64,000 nt of DNA. Origin: Trema orientale (lineage: Eukaryota; Streptophyta; Magnoliopsida; Rosales; Cannabaceae). This document shows positions 24,536 to 38,187 of this stretch, in pieces (position 1 is the first letter of the stretch; every line of letters starts with the position of its first letter). The stretch covers positions 276,886 to 340,885 of the forward strand of contig JXTC01000210.1 of NCBI GenBank assembly GCA_002914845.1, given 5' to 3'. Position numbers and translations under genes: made by a program. The notes below the pieces were generated by a model. That model did not search any database. It was not told the origin of the DNA and saw only the letters and a list, made by a program, of their open reading frames with translations.

Positions 24536-26344
24536 TTTTCTTTCTTTATCTATCACAAATAGCTGCTGGTATTTTTTTTTTCCGTTTCTGTTCTTCTTTG
24601 TTATAGGGGAATTTGTTGATTATATCTTTCTGTTGTACTTTAATATGTGTATGCTTTAGATTTGTTAGTTTTTTGGCTATTGATATGCACTTCCAATTAC
24701 TGGGCCAATGAGTGTCAATTTTGGGTTTTTTGGTTTTTGGGCTGGGTTTTATTTTCTGTTTATTTTGATTGGGCTTTTTATTGTAATTCTTGTAAATATA
24801 TACGTACATACGTGTATATATATATATGTATCCATATGTATATATCTATGTCTGGAGATTTCATCTCTGTTATTTTACATTCCTAGGCTATTCTCTGGAG
24901 TATTCTCGGGTCTCCCTATTTTTTTGGTCCTTTCTTTTTTCGCTGTGATATTTATTATGTATTTATTATCTGTTTAAGATTTTTTATCCTAATCATGACT
25001 TCTGTTTTCCTTATCAATGCTCTGTCCTTTCTTATTTATAGTCTTACTACTGTATATATACTTTAATTAATAGGAGATTAGAACAATGAAGATATTTCTG
25101 TTTTTTTTTTTACTTAAATATATTTCTGGAAGCCTTTTTTATATGTTCAGAAAGTAATATTGGAATTTACTGTTTGTTAAGTTTAGGCTTTTGTGTTGGA
25201 TAAATTTCTGACTTTTTTAAAAAAAAAAATATTTATTTTATTATGTGTTCCATTGGGGTATTGCCACCTGTTTAATATTAGTTCAGTACCTCTTATATAG
25301 TTTTTGATCTTATTTGACTATGCATATATATATATATACCCTGTTTTCTAACTGTGCTCATCATATTTTACCTCTCTTTATCATCCTTCTTGCCTATAGT
25401 TCACTAAGATCACTGTTACCTTCTTTTACTGTATCCACTGTGTTTAAACCTGCTTTTTGTGCTCTACTTACAATCTGTACTTTGTTGAGAGTTGGTTGTA
25501 AGAGCTGTCTTTCTGTGAAGTGTTTCAGGTATTGCATATATTTGTTATGCTTTGATCTCTGTCTTCATTTATGTCTTCTTTCTTCAACTTATATCTGTGT
25601 TTTGTTCTTTTGTTAATTAATGTCTACTTTCTACATTGGTGGTATAGTATTGATGCATTTCTTTCGTTACTATTATGCTGAATATCATAAATTGTTGGAA
25701 TATTTTATTAAATTTTGCTATATTTGAATTTGGTTGGATTTTGTTATGTCCGTCATTAATATACACTATTCATATTGCATTTAGTATATATAAGCATTTA
25801 AGTCTTTCTTTTTGGATTGGATATGGTGAAGGGTGGTTGTGTCTGTTCTGTTGCCTCTCTCTGTTTGATATCTTTCTTTTCTTTGCTTTATGATTAAGTT
25901 GTTTTCCCTGCCTTTTACTTCTTTTTATCTCCCCTTACCTCATTCTGTGACTTCTTTTTTTAATTCCTGTCATTCAAAGTTCCTTCTTTCTGCCTTCCCC
26001 CTTCCGCTTTTTTACTTAGTTCTATTGTGGTCTCTTCCAAGTCTACTTTATAATCCTACACATTTGGCGATGATGAGTATTTTTTTTTTTTTCAGATCAT
26101 GTAGAGTAATGTGCTAACTGCCTAAAGATTACTGTATCTAATAGTATCTGTTATTACATAGTAAACTTGGTTTGCTGTTAAAGAGTAGTTTCATGGTATT
26201 TGTGTCCAAGGTATTATAACAGTTGGTTGTCAGGTTAGAGCTCTTTCAGTAACTTTATTTCGATTTAAGTTTTCAAATTCTTTAGAACAAACTGAGGACA
26301 TTACTGTTGTAGATGAAGAATTCCTACCTTTTCTTCTTTTTTCT

Positions 26345-26740
26345 TTTCTTGGGATTCAATAGTTTTTATAAGGCTCTGCAATTACGCTTATGCCCTTTAA
26401 ATTCTTACTGTAGCCATCCTGTGGGTGTGATTTTAAAGTCTTTTCATTATCAATATTTGTAATTTTACCCAAGGGACCCTTGGATAGATGCCTGGCTTAA
26501 GTAATTTTAATGGGAGTTTTTCGGTTATTTGCTTGGGTTTTCTCTCTTCGTTGTTGCCCCTGATGCTCTTCACTCTTGCTTTCCTCTCCAAACATATCCT
26601 TTTCTCTTCTTCCTAGACTTAATGCTCTTTTCTTTCTCTTTAGTCAGATGCTTTCTCTCTTCCTCTGTTTTCATTTGATTATTATCTTCTAACAGACAAC
26701 ATCGTTGGTTTTATTTTTCCCTTGGATCTATTTTAAACTC
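26345..26740 (+). repeat. Helitron leader direct repeat, copy 2
   Basis: Second copy of the leader segment, with the same AAGGCTCTGCAATTACGCTTATGCCC block at 26371. It is diverged by many substitutions and small indels from copy 1. Confidence 0.8.
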
Positions 26741-28671
26741 TTAGTTTCTCTCATTTCCCTTCAGTGGTGTGGTTTCTCTTTATTTTAACTATTATTCATC
26801 TGGTAGTTTTTGGGCAGTCATAGGCTAATACTCTTATGATCCATTTGTTGTTACTTAACTGGTATAATATATATGGCAAGTTTTCTACTATACTGATAAT
26901 ATTTTCCATGTTTATCTAATTGCCAGAAATATACACTCTTACATAACGAGAAAATGATTTCTTAGGTAGTTGGATAAACACTTGAAAATACGTTATCTTA
27001 TAAACTTGCCATATATTGATAATACTGTTAAATATCTAAGCCAAATATCTTATATATTCATGTATTAAATCAGCTATATTTATCCAGATATTATTACATA
27101 ATTATAATACATGCAAAAAATTATATATATATATATATACATATAATCATTGGTGAACAACTTTACTGCCTTGATTGACAAAGAAGAAGATGAAGGCTTT
27201 AATATGAAGGAAAAGAAGAGAAGAAGCAGAGTATATTGTAATTATCGTTGTTGTAAAATTATCATATTATTGTGAAATTGTTAGATTAATTTTACTCATA
27301 TTATGTATTCGAATTTGTTCTACATGTAATGTAATACCTTATTCATATAGATAATACTTTTATTCTCATTTGTTTTTTCATTTTAGATAATATAAAATGA
27401 AAGTGTGATTACGATAAATCTGATAGCATATATGTAGAGCGTACAACTTTTATTGAAAAAAATGCCATATAATATTACAAATATAGGAAAGCTATAAACA
27501 TAATCTTAACATTACCATAGGATATTAAATACACCATACAAATTAATAAACTTAACGATTTAAATCAATTTTATATTTGACCTTTATCCATAATCATTAA
27601 AGTGTATATAAAACTTAATTCCATTTATTAAAAAATAAAAAGAAAAGAAAACAAGAGAGAAAGAGAGAGAGAGTACAAAACAATATTAATAGTATAACAA
27701 AAAAAATAATATTACTACAATTAAGATATTTTCCATAACTAACATAAATTAATAAACTAAGTCACTTATTACGTTAATTATAAAAAGATCAAAATGCGAA
27801 AAATCCTAATCACATACATTATAAAATAAATTTTGGTATAAAATTTTATTTTGACAAAGAATAAATAAGCTCATATTCTTTTCTTAAAAAAAAAGCCATA
27901 CTTTCGTTCAAGGGCAAGAAAAATAACTATAAGAAAGAATCTTATTAAAGTTGAAAAAAATTAATCAAATTAAAATAAATAAAAAACCTATGACTAAACC
28001 AAAAAAAAAATATTAATATGTAGTTATTAAAAAAAAGAAAGAAAAAAAAAACTACACAACCAAGAACAAAAACTAACAAAAAAATAGTATAGTTAAAAAT
28101 ATTAATGATATAAAAAATTGAAACGAAAAAAGAGAGCATAAATCTTATCTAAAACCTAAACATCTATAAAGTATACAAGTGATAATTAAAAAAATTTTAA
28201 AATCATTAAAAAAAACAAAGATCTTAAAATTATATTACATGAGAAAATCATAAACAATAATAAATAATAAAAATTAAAGCACATACTTATACTATATCTT
28301 TCTAAAAAATCTCATGTTTTAAAAAAGATAGCTTATAAAACATATTTAAAAATATGGATGTATAGATAATACCACAACAATAATATCGAAGATAGTAAAG
28401 ACAATATTATAATATAATATCAAAAACTTATGAACAAAAATATTTTAAATAGCTCTAACATAGTAATATCCATGTATTATCAAAAATAATTATCAAAAAT
28501 CAAATTTACCTAATCTAAATAAACTAACTTAACAAGTAACAAAAAAAAAACAAAAATGTGAAAAAAAATATGATAAATAATATTTTATAACCATTTTATA
28601 ATATTTGAATAAAAGTTATTAGCATAGTAATATTTTCTTTTATTTTTGCCAGCTCAATAGATAATAGGACA
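26741..28671. other. AT-rich Helitron leader without genes
   Basis: No coding frame is supported. A 16-bp inverted pair (ATATATGGCAAGTTT near 26870 and its complement near 27001) may mark a small MITE. Confidence 0.45.
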
Positions 28672-29965
28672 ATGCCAGAAAATTTTTTACTATCACAACG
28701 TCAGCGTAAACGACGTCGTCACTGTCTTTTGAATGAAGATTCTTCAACTAGCTACGATAATGATTCAAATCATCAATATGACGATCCCAACATTATTTCA
28801 GAAAATTTGTATCAATCAAAGCTTACTTCAGTGCAAAGATGAGAAAATTCTAAAAAATAATTTTCTCGCTTAGCTGAGGCATCATCATCAGCTAATTCCG
28901 GTGGACAAAGTTCTTTCTTACTCTACATAAAAATTGAAAAAAAAAAGATCCTTTCACTGTTATAAACTTAACTTTGTATAAATTTATTAATTTAATATTC
29001 CTATTCCATATTGTATCACAGGTGATACAGATAAATATCATGAACTTGGAAATTGCTCCTGTGTCTGCAGATATTGTGGCGCAGTCTTTTGGTTTGATGA
29101 GTCCATCAAAAAAATACATCCACCAAAATATAACCTATGTTGTAAAGACGGGAAAATCAAACTCCCGCCAATAAAGAATCCTCCTCCATTCCTTGATCAA
29201 TTACTTGATTATTATGGAGGATCCTTAAGTATATATTTCTGTAAAAATATTAAACCTTTAATTCTATGTTTGCATTCACATCTTTTGGAGCAAATATAGA
29301 GCAAAATACAACAAACTCAGATGGTCCATACATTTTTAAAATAAGTGGCCAAATACACCATCTTATGAGATCACTATTGCCAACCAATAACAATCCTCCA
29401 AGATTTGCTCAGTTATATATATTTGACACAGAAAACGAAATTGAAAATCGAATGTCAATATTTCAATTCGACGATACATCCAAAGAAATGACAAAATTAA
29501 TTACCGAAAATTTAATTAAAATACTTAATGAAAATAATAAATTAGAAAAAAAATTTCATATGGTTAAAGATATGTATAATGCAAATAACATCCCATCTAT
29601 GAAACTAAGACTAATAGGACGACGACCTACTGATAATAATCAATACGAACTATTTACATCAAATAATATAGGAGGTTTAATTATTGGAGATATCAGTGAA
29701 TATGAACAAGGAAGAGATAATATAATTCAAGATAAAACAAACAATTTACAAAGAATAACAAAATTACATCCATCTTATATGGCCTTACAATATCCACTCT
29801 TATTTCCATATGGAGAAGATGGTTATAGAACTAATATAAATTGAAATATAAACAGATTAGGCAAACAACCCTCAACAAATAGAATACCTATGAGAGTATT
29901 TTACTGTTATCAACTACAACAACTTGAAAATGTAAATAATATTTTCTTAAAAAGTGGAAGACTTT
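28672..29965 (+). pseudogene. Helitron Rep/helicase gene, N-terminal part
   Basis: It starts at the ATG at 28672 with a basic N-terminus (RQRKRRR). After an intron-like break it continues with the cysteine motif typical of plant Helitron proteins (CSCVCRYCGAVFWFDE, about 29052-29098). From 29266 to 29844 comes the Helitron-like N domain: GPYIFKISGQIHHLMRSLLP, PRFAQLYIFDTENE, HPSYMALQYPLLFPYGEDGY. Stops at 28840-28842, 28858-28860 and 29842-29844 break it. Past about 29958 the sequence becomes an A-rich smear, and at 30079 the gene is cut by an Athila-like insertion. It resumes at 41521. The protein would nick and unwind DNA for rolling-circle transposition. Confidence 0.9.
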
Positions 29966-30062
29966 TCAAAAAAAAGGAAGCCAAGCAAAAAACTCCGGTG
30001 AAAAAAAACCAACAAAATAAGGCAAAAAAAAACAAAAAAAATAAAAAAAAGAAAATTAACAA
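29958..30062. other. A-rich suspect sequence in the Rep gene
   Basis: About 100 bases of A-runs broken by CC and GG doublets replace the expected conserved Rep coding sequence. The next such patch is at 42079-42190. It looks like degraded base-calling rather than biology. Confidence 0.5.
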
Positions 30063-30078
30063 AGCAACCAAAACGCCA

Positions 30079-31117
30079 TGTTGCGGATTTTATAATTGCT
30101 ACACAAGTGCACGTGCTGAACAAGTAATATAGTAGTGAGTTGAGTTCTCCACAGGAATTGATTACCAAAATTATTTNATGCATCATTCAAGCTAGATCTA
30201 ACTAAGATCAACCTTTCCAGAATTAATCCTAATTTATTTATCCTAAATATTAGTGGCCAAGCAATATAAAGAATTGACAATCAAGCTCACTTGAATGAAC
30301 AAGAGGAAACTACCATAAATATTTAAAGCAACATTTAATCCATCATTACAACCTTAGATTCATCAATATCCCAACTAAAGAAACTTAGCTCATGGTCTGA
30401 AATGCAAATATCAGCGGCTTAAAATACTCCATCGATTTCAGAAAATTCAAGAAAAGAAAAATGAATTAAATACAAAGAAGATTAAAAGAAGTAAAGAAAG
30501 TTCTAGCTGGACGATGGTGATTCTCACTCTCTGCTGCTGCTAGTACTTCCTCTTCCTTGTTCTTTCTTCTCTGTACTCTTCCCCCTCTCTTTCTTTCCTT
30601 TTCTGTATATCTCTCTTAGCTCAGCCGCCAAGCTCTTTCCTCCTTCTTACAGTACACTTTTCCTTTTATATTAGGGTAGGTGAGGTACCCTAACACACGT
30701 GTCAGCCAAATAAAGGAGTGAGGACCACTTTTGCTTCATTTTTCCTTAGCTGGTATTTAATATTAACTGTTAGCACCAGCTGTGCCTAAAAGATGCCAGC
30801 CAGAAAAAGAATCCACTATTCAGTATTGCTCCGGCATGCTGCTGCAGCAAAGTTGATTCCAGCTTTGACTTAAGTTCAACTTTTCTACCAAGATGCTACA
30901 ATTTAAATTCTGCAGAACTCAAGTCCAAAATTCACAATTCTACTAAAAATTAAAAGAAATAAAACAAATTTTGACTAAATTAGATCTTAAACACCAGAAA
31001 CAACAAAGACTAAAATAAAGTAAAGAAAGGCACCTAAACTAGACAATTTATTTCTTTGAAATAACTATCCTAAAACTCAAAAACACACAAAATAACTCTA
31101 TTTTCATAGAGTTATCA
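30079..31117 (-). repeat. 3' LTR of the Athila-like element (1039 bp)
   Basis: On the minus strand it begins TGATAACTCTATGAAAATAG and ends CCGCAACA. It is homologous to 40568-41515. A single N at 30177 marks a scaffold join inside it, and the sequence after that join does not match the other LTR at once. Confidence 0.9.
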
Positions 31118-31762
31118 TACCTCCAAACTTAGATTGTTACTCGTCCTTGAGTGACAAAATAAAGAAAGACGTCACACAAAAGACACAAAAACACAAAAGA
31201 GCTCTGGTTTACTAACAGAAGAACCATTCCCTCAATTCTCTATTCTACTCCTCAATCTTCAGCCTGTGATCAGAATCACCCCTCCTCAAATACTAGTTTA
31301 ATTCATCACAAACTTAAACCCACAAGTGATTTTTCCTTAAGTGTGTGTGTGGAAACTATGGTTAGAATTCTCTGGATCACTCAAGTCATATCAAAACATG
31401 ATCATTGGGCCTAATTTTCTGGTTCCATAAGTTGATCTTGTAAATCCCTCTCTACTAATGCAAGTCAACCGCACACTCAAGACTTATAAGGCTTCCACAA
31501 ATTTGCACCACTGAGCTTAGTTGGGGTTTTTTTTTTTTTTTTGAATGAACACTCGGATGTCACAATGCCTTTTTACGCGAATGCCAACATTGGTGATGAA
31601 GGTACCCAGTTACTCAGCAAAGTCACTACTAGAGTTGCAGAAGCATACTCATATTCTAGACCACTGTTTGATGCAAAGGTACACATAGAGCTCATGTTAC
31701 TCCTGGTTACTAAACAGTTCAGAATGGTGGAATATTCATTATTCATGACACTTTTTTCTTTT

Positions 31763-31813
<51 letters not shown>

Positions 31814-32374
31814 AATGAAATATACTCTCCCAAACTTAAGCTCATCTTAATTTTAATGTATCATGCCTACACTAAGTCCTCCATGTTTGGTCTCCTAAAT
31901 TTCGCCTCAAGGGATTCACAAAATCAGTTCTAGGACTTTAAACCCTCACAATTATTTAAGATTTCCTAAGCTTTCCCAAAGTCCTCTAATCCATAGCTCT
32001 AGTGCAAAGAAAAATTGGAAATTTCACATATAAAAGCAGGCTGAAACAAATATCCCTACTATTCAATTCAGGGCAATTCATCTCATAAGCTGAAAATTTT
32101 TAAAGCATGGAGAATTTCATAAGATCACAATGCTGAAGCACACCAGAGCATAGAACACAAATAGTACTTAACAAACAACCATACAAAACAACTTGACCGA
32201 CCCACTAAACATACAAAAAAAAAAAGAAATCAGATAAAAAGATAAACAAATACCAAACAGATAAACAATCACCCCCAAACTTAAAACAAGCAGTGTCCCC
32301 ATTGCGACACAAAATGAAAAGAAAATAAAGAAATAAAAAGAAAAGGGTAAAGAGGTGAAAACTCCCTGTCACAA
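31118..32374 (-). other. 3' untranslated part of the Athila-like element
   Basis: No gene. It contains a T-run (31528-31543) and a (CT)n microsatellite of about 21 units (31769-31810). The minus-strand TTTGGAGGTA beside 31118 is the probable purine primer tract. Confidence 0.7.
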
Positions 32375-32700
32375 TTACTCTACATCTTCATTGGACCCAT
32401 CTGCATCAGATTCTGCCCTGTCCTCATCGTCCAAGTCCTGGAGTATTTCTTCTGGAAATGCAGGGAAAATTGGAATAGGTTTTGTGAAATTCTTTTGCAT
32501 AGACTTCTTTAGGGCATTGTCCCATTCCTTTGCATAAGCTCAGTATTGTTGTTGCTGCTTGTGAGACTACTGCAGCATTGACATCAGCTGGTACTAGACC
32601 TCTTGTTGACTCACTCCCTGCTCCAGGGATCTCAGCTATTGAAGGATATCACCGTTGGTGCTGCTGCTGGATACTGCAACAGGTCTGCTTGATGAGGGTT

Positions 32701-35700
32701 TGTCACGCCCCCGTATTGGGTATGTATGTATAAGGCAGCTTGACGGGCGTTGGACCCATCTTGGCTGATGCGGGGCACGAGACGACACCTATTCTAGAAG
32801 AAAAGAAAAAAAAAAGAAGGAAAAAAAAAAGAGATTTTAAAACCTAAAACTACAAATTATAGGTGTCACGTTTGTACGCTACATTAATACAAACCACAGT
32901 TCAAGATAATAAAACGTGATACAGAAAACAAATAAATATAGCATATGAGACCAATTTAAATCCTTATTTTTTTTTTCATTCACAGGTCGGGCCCATATGA
33001 ACAAAACTTGGCAAGAGCGAACATACTCTTTGGCTCAACAGTTGTTATCGTCAAATGCGATTTGCTTACCTACAACATAGAGTAAGGAGTGAGCTTGGGA
33101 GCTCAGTAAGCAAAGACGGCCTATAAGTCTAAATGCAATGCATCATATCACATATAACGAAATTATTCAACATAAAGCATAATATTCATCATATGACATA
33201 AATGATGGCATGCTCATTCATTGATGCATGTGCAATGAATTTTCTAGGGTCTCGATGGTACTGCTACCGGCTTAACATAAATATATATCTTATCATCATA
33301 TTTCATCATATATCAATATATCATATTTGTACTTGCCTACATAGGATTTGTGTGACCACCCTACTGTTGCCTTGGCCGAGGCTCAAGGGTTCTATACTAT
33401 AATATCATATTCATTCTCATCATAAAATTTTCTCGGGAATGATTAGAGCGTAAAAAGGTGTCATAAAACCCCAGTCCCGTAATGGACCTGCAGTACCATC
33501 CTACTCTATATGTCATGCCAATACAATTCATATAAATAATTACAAAAACAATCTCAATGTATCAATAGACATGTATTTATGGCTAAACATAATGTGAGGT
33601 TAACATATGACAGTGTCAATTTCTAAAGTTTTGCAATTCATAAGCATGCTTATTCATAGAAACCTCTCAACGTAATTGCAATATAGGAAAGTATTAACCA
33701 TAAACATATAAATCATGGTATCATGTCTATGAAGCATATGAAAGAATTAACCACCAACTATATAGGATTCAAAGTACAAGCATAAATATCATTTAACAAC
33801 ACATACATCCCTATGTTGTAGTTGTGTCTTTACTTACCAAATATGTCGGAAAAGAAAATATATTGGCAAGGACATCTTTAAGACCTCACTCGTTCTTACT
33901 TGAGCAATTCACTAATCTACATGGCAAAACATAATATAGACACATATTCCCGAGTCAAAATAGAGCTAAGACAATAAAGATATTTCTATCTTGACAAGTT
34001 TCCTTATTAGGAAACATAAGCTCAATCAAGAGATAAAAAAACTCAAACAAGCACATTTACTTGCTAACCGAAGAAGAACTCAATTACTAACCTTCTCAAT
34101 TCCATCCTAACCTTATTTGTAGTAAAGAATTTAATTAGATTATTATAATTACTTCAATTAAATAAGACAATCAGCTCATTAGTTCTAATAAGAACTCAAG
34201 CATCCAACTTTCCAAATCTTAAGTCTAGCACGTTAATTAGGAGTTTTATATAATATCAAGAACTTAGTGAGTCAAAATGGGGTCTTTCTTTTAAATTTAG
34301 ATTTCTTCTAAGTTATTAATCACACCATCTAATCATTAGTAATAGTCAAAACTAAAGATATAATTAAATTCATATTATCATTTATTCTCGGGTTCAATGA
34401 ACTCAATTTTTTTTTTCCAGACCCAACATTATTTAGAAAAATATTCATAACTTATTCTACAGAGCTAGAAAAATTATAAGACCAGTGGTATATGAAACTA
34501 GACTCGAAAATCTATCATTAGAGATATTACATGACATATTTCAAAATTATTTTGAGGTCACAAAGTGGCCCGTAATCAAGACCAAAAATCTGCTTTGGAA
34601 AAATATTAGCAGTTTTGACTATCAATTTGAAAAATTCATGTCTCCCTCTAAAAATATGATTTTTGAGTGATTCAAAGTCCTACATGACCATTAAAGAGTC
34701 TATTTAATGCTCTTAAAACAGTTTTTAAAAATAAAATTTCAATAATTCGAAATAGATGAAAATATAGAGATTGCTACCAGCGAAAGTGTCCAAACAGTTT
34801 TTCAGCAACATAGCATATTTAATGTTTCATGTTAAATCATATATAACTTAGTTTTTGTTGGACAAAGTTAGCTATTGCAAGTAATAATATATCTAGAAAA
34901 TGAAAAATATAACAATAACATGTTATAACATATGATTTAACAAATAACTTGGATAAAAAATAATTATCATGAAGTTAAATCAAATAACGTAATAAAATAA
35001 ATCACAATTAACTTACTATAATAATAATCACGATTTTAATGACCAAAATAACAAAAGGAGTTTAAGGAAACCGAACCGAGTCTTGTGTTTCACACAATTT
35101 CCTTAAAACAGTTACGCCTCCTCACCGGGGTACTTAGAGGAATGTCAGCAGCGTCTGTTTCCCAGGATAAAACGGTTCACGAATAGCAACGTCACACCAA
35201 CTTGCTACTCACAACGAACTGAGTAATGCTCAAACTCTATCACCAGAACTCAAGAGAACTTGACCACTCTCATAAGAAAGAACAAGAACTCAAACTCTCT
35301 AACCTCTAACTAACTTCACTCTAACTTTTAACTAACTTTCTTAACCGTTACAGAGAGAAATGGAAGAGAGGAATATGCTAAGAAATATTTTGGTGTGTCT
35401 TGGTGTGTCTAAGAGTGAAGGAGAAGGTCTCCTTTTATAGTGTTCATGGGGGAACCAAGCCATTAACATCCCATTAATGTGGCTGAAAACGTTTTTCTGT
35501 TATAACATAACAACCCATTAATCTAGCTGAGAAACGTTCGTCTGTTACAACGTAACAGCAACAACCTATTAATATGGCTAAAAAACGTTTGTCTGTTACA
35601 ATATAACTGCCAAAACGTTTTTGGCTGTTACCTCAGCTAAACGTTTTTGGCTGTTACCTCAGCTTAATGAGGCCTAATAAATGTCCAAAAATAAATTTTG

Positions 35701-36984
35701 TAACTCTTGTATGTTACAAATTCAATTCTAGAACCTTCTCACTTTGGGTTTCAATTTCTCATTCACCCATGCCTCAAAATGGCTATTAACAATGGTTTTT
35801 CCAAACCATTTTTCCAACAGTTTTTGGTCATCTTGATTTCCTTAGATAGTCTAAAGAACATACTTTAAACCCTGATTTGATTAGCTAAAGGAACCCATGA
35901 AAAACTATAACCCAATGCTACTAGAACAACAACTTGAAACATGCATGTTAAGACCAAGCTTTTCATATTGTATTCCCTAAATAAATCTGATTTTTTTTTA
36001 GGAAGTAAACAACCAAAACCAGATGCATAAAGATTCATAATAGATAAGAGAGACAAAATTACTCAAATCTTACTTGTAACTCATTGAAACAAACTAGAAA
36101 AAAAACTAAATTCGTCATACAAGATACACTAGCCAAATAAGCCCTTGAAAATCATAATTTTGAGGATTAAAACATAGCTAAAGACCATCTCTTGGCTGCT
36201 GTAGAGTTTAGACTCTTTAATTGCTTCACAAACTCAAGAGTTTATGAAGAAATTTGGGTTTTTCTATAGTCTTTTGGCTGGTTATGATTTTTTTTTTTTT
36301 TTTTTTTGAGAGAAGAAGGAGAGAGGGAGAGAGATAGGGTTTCTGAGTTTGGAGATAGAGAGGAAGAGATGGAGAGAGGAGATGCAAGCTTTATGTAATG
36401 GAGATCATGAGTGGGAAGAAAATCAATGGGCTGCGTGAAGGAAGCGTATTAGAGAGGAGAAGAGGAAGGCAGGCACTGTGTCTGACCTCTTGGGCAGATC
36501 ACGCACGTTCTCCCCTTTTTCTTTTTTTTCTTTTTTTTTTAAATCTCCTTCTAACTATTTACAAGTTTGCCATTACTAAAAATGGGTCATTGGACTCCTT
36601 TAACAATATGGGCTTGGACTCATAAATTGAAATATATAACCTAATTATGACTACTACAATTGCTTTTATTATTTATTTACCTATTTTCAGACATACAAAT
36701 TAATTTATATACAATAAAATCATATTATAAACAGAAAATTATCAAATAAGTTTAATACTTAATAATGAAAACAAGCATATAAATCAATTCAACTAAAATT
36801 AATAAAGACAAAAAAAAACTAAAGCTCTATAGACTCAATTTGGGAATATGTTACGAATATTTTATTCGTAAAATAAAATGAAAGATCGCTCATAATAACC
36901 TATTAGATCGACAAAATATTTGGATTTATATCACATAAATCTCGTGTTCGTACAATATTTGGCCTACTAGATTAGGGCCTCACA
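32701..36984 (-). mobile_element. Tekay/Del-like solo LTR (about 3.3 kb plus a nested copy)
   Basis: The ends are TGTCACGCCCCCG at 32701 and GGGCCTCACA at 36984, with target duplications GGGTT (32696-32700) and GGGTC (36985-36989). Read on the minus strand it starts TGTGAGGCCC and ends GGGGGCGTGACA, like LTRs of Del/Tekay chromoviruses. The GAGCTCCCAAGCTCACTCC block beside a TAGGTAAG sequence near 33070-33100 also recalls them. No internal coding region is present, so this is a solo LTR. A copia solo LTR is nested at 34856-35819. The family assignment is tentative; the insertion itself is well supported. Confidence 0.75.
34856..35819 (-). mobile_element. copia solo LTR, same family as 3784-4693
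   Basis: This 964-bp copy reads, on the minus strand, TGTTGGAAAAATGG to TTTGTCCAACA and aligns along its length with the LTR at 3784-4693. A perfect 5-bp duplication, GTTTT, lies at 34851-34855 and 35820-35824. It keeps the TATA box (35433-35439, reversed) and has an extra copy of the GTAACAG/ACGTTT U3 repeat. It arose by LTR-LTR recombination after insertion. Confidence 0.95.
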
Positions 36985-38187
36985 GGGTCGATAGGTAGAA
37001 TCGGCTGGTCCTTCTTGGGCAATTCAGGCCACAGCAATGGCATCTATTTCGCCCGTATTATGCAATTTTTCTTCATTGACCAGGTAGGGAGCACGGTCAT
37101 TACGACATATCTTGGTAATTAAGGATGGGAAAAACAGAGCCCCTGACTTCCTCGCGGCACAGGCACAAATTTCTCTATGGATCATCCAACCCACGTTGAT
37201 GGATTTGCCAGTCAACATGGAATACAACAGCAACACACACTTCTTGGAAACTGTTTTACCATGAGTAGTGGGTAACAATCGGGATTTGAGAAAATGATAC
37301 CAGACTTTTGCAGGCGGGTTCAGCGAGCTCCGAAGGCATGTGTAGGCACCATGAGATGAGACATTCCACTCAGCTCCTAGTACAGCAATAGTCTCCAGCA
37401 CCATGAGCAGTTCAGGCTCTGTGACTGCTTCGACGAATTCAGAGTGTTCATCCATAGGATCCCTTAAGCCAAATATAGTGTTGACGGCTTCTTCGCTCCA
37501 AGGAACTTGAACTCCTTTGACTTACACAGTGTCCTCCTCTGGATCAGTCAGGTTGGCGTAAAATTCGCGAACAAGAGGCACAATCGAGTCCTCTGGATGA
37601 GCGCAGAACAGTTGCCAGTGGTGTTGGATGATGACATCAGTAATGAACAGTAGCTGCCCCATCGAGTCAGTATTGTCCAACATGAACCTTTTCTCAGCAC
37701 CTAAGGGCCTATTTTGAATGTTTTCTTCAAACCTGGTCTCGGCCTCATCAGAGTCAAATTTGGCCACCTTAAAAGCCTTGTGAGCTACCTTCTTGATCTT
37801 TCGAAGTGTTGCAAGTAATTGCTGCTCTTGCCCCAAACTCAAAGCTGAAGAAATGATTGCCGGTAACGTATTTGAGTCACCCAAATATGCATACTTCAAA
37901 TGAGAGGGTAATGGTTTCAACTCCAAAACTGGGGGTTCTTCAACATATAGTTTAGAAGGCTTGAAATTCCTCTCTAATAATTCAAGAGATTCAAGTTATT
38001 TTTCTGATCTAACAAGTGAATGCTTTGTCTCCACCCATGGAACATAGCCATCTTCTTCAAGTTCTTCCTCATATTTGGCCTTTGTGGACACCAAAAATAT
38101 GTTATTGTTACAAGTTTTTTAGAATTCATTAATCACAAGTGAATCTAATACATTGATGGATGAACACTCTTCTATTTCATCTGGAAA

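Larger units (their letters stand above)
32375..37926 (-). pseudogene. RT start fused to a 'putative plant transposon protein' ORF, split by a solo LTR
   Basis: It begins with the Ty3/gypsy stretch just before the RT core (ELKPLPSHLKYAYLG; LPAIISSALS). At the point where the RT palm should begin, the sequence switches to the domain common downstream of integrase in Athila-like elements (FCAHPEDSIVPLVREFYANL; KVWYHFLKSRLLPTTHGK; GKSINVGWMIHREI). Stops occur at the ends of the open pieces 37522-37926 and 37024-37455. The frame continues exactly across the solo LTR when one copy of its target duplication is removed. It ends with an acidic tail (EEILQDLDDEDRAESDADG) and a stop at 32375. In that last part several in-frame TAG and TGA codons fit CAG or TGG changes. 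Confidence 0.85.

Noticed and set aside
23838-26117. Several hydrophobic frames that look like membrane proteins
   Set aside because: They follow from T-rich repeat sequence of the Helitron leader; no start context, domain or splice structure supports them.
31541-31933. 130-codon plus-strand frame
   Set aside because: It crosses a (CT)n microsatellite in the untranslated part of the Athila-like element and has no domain.
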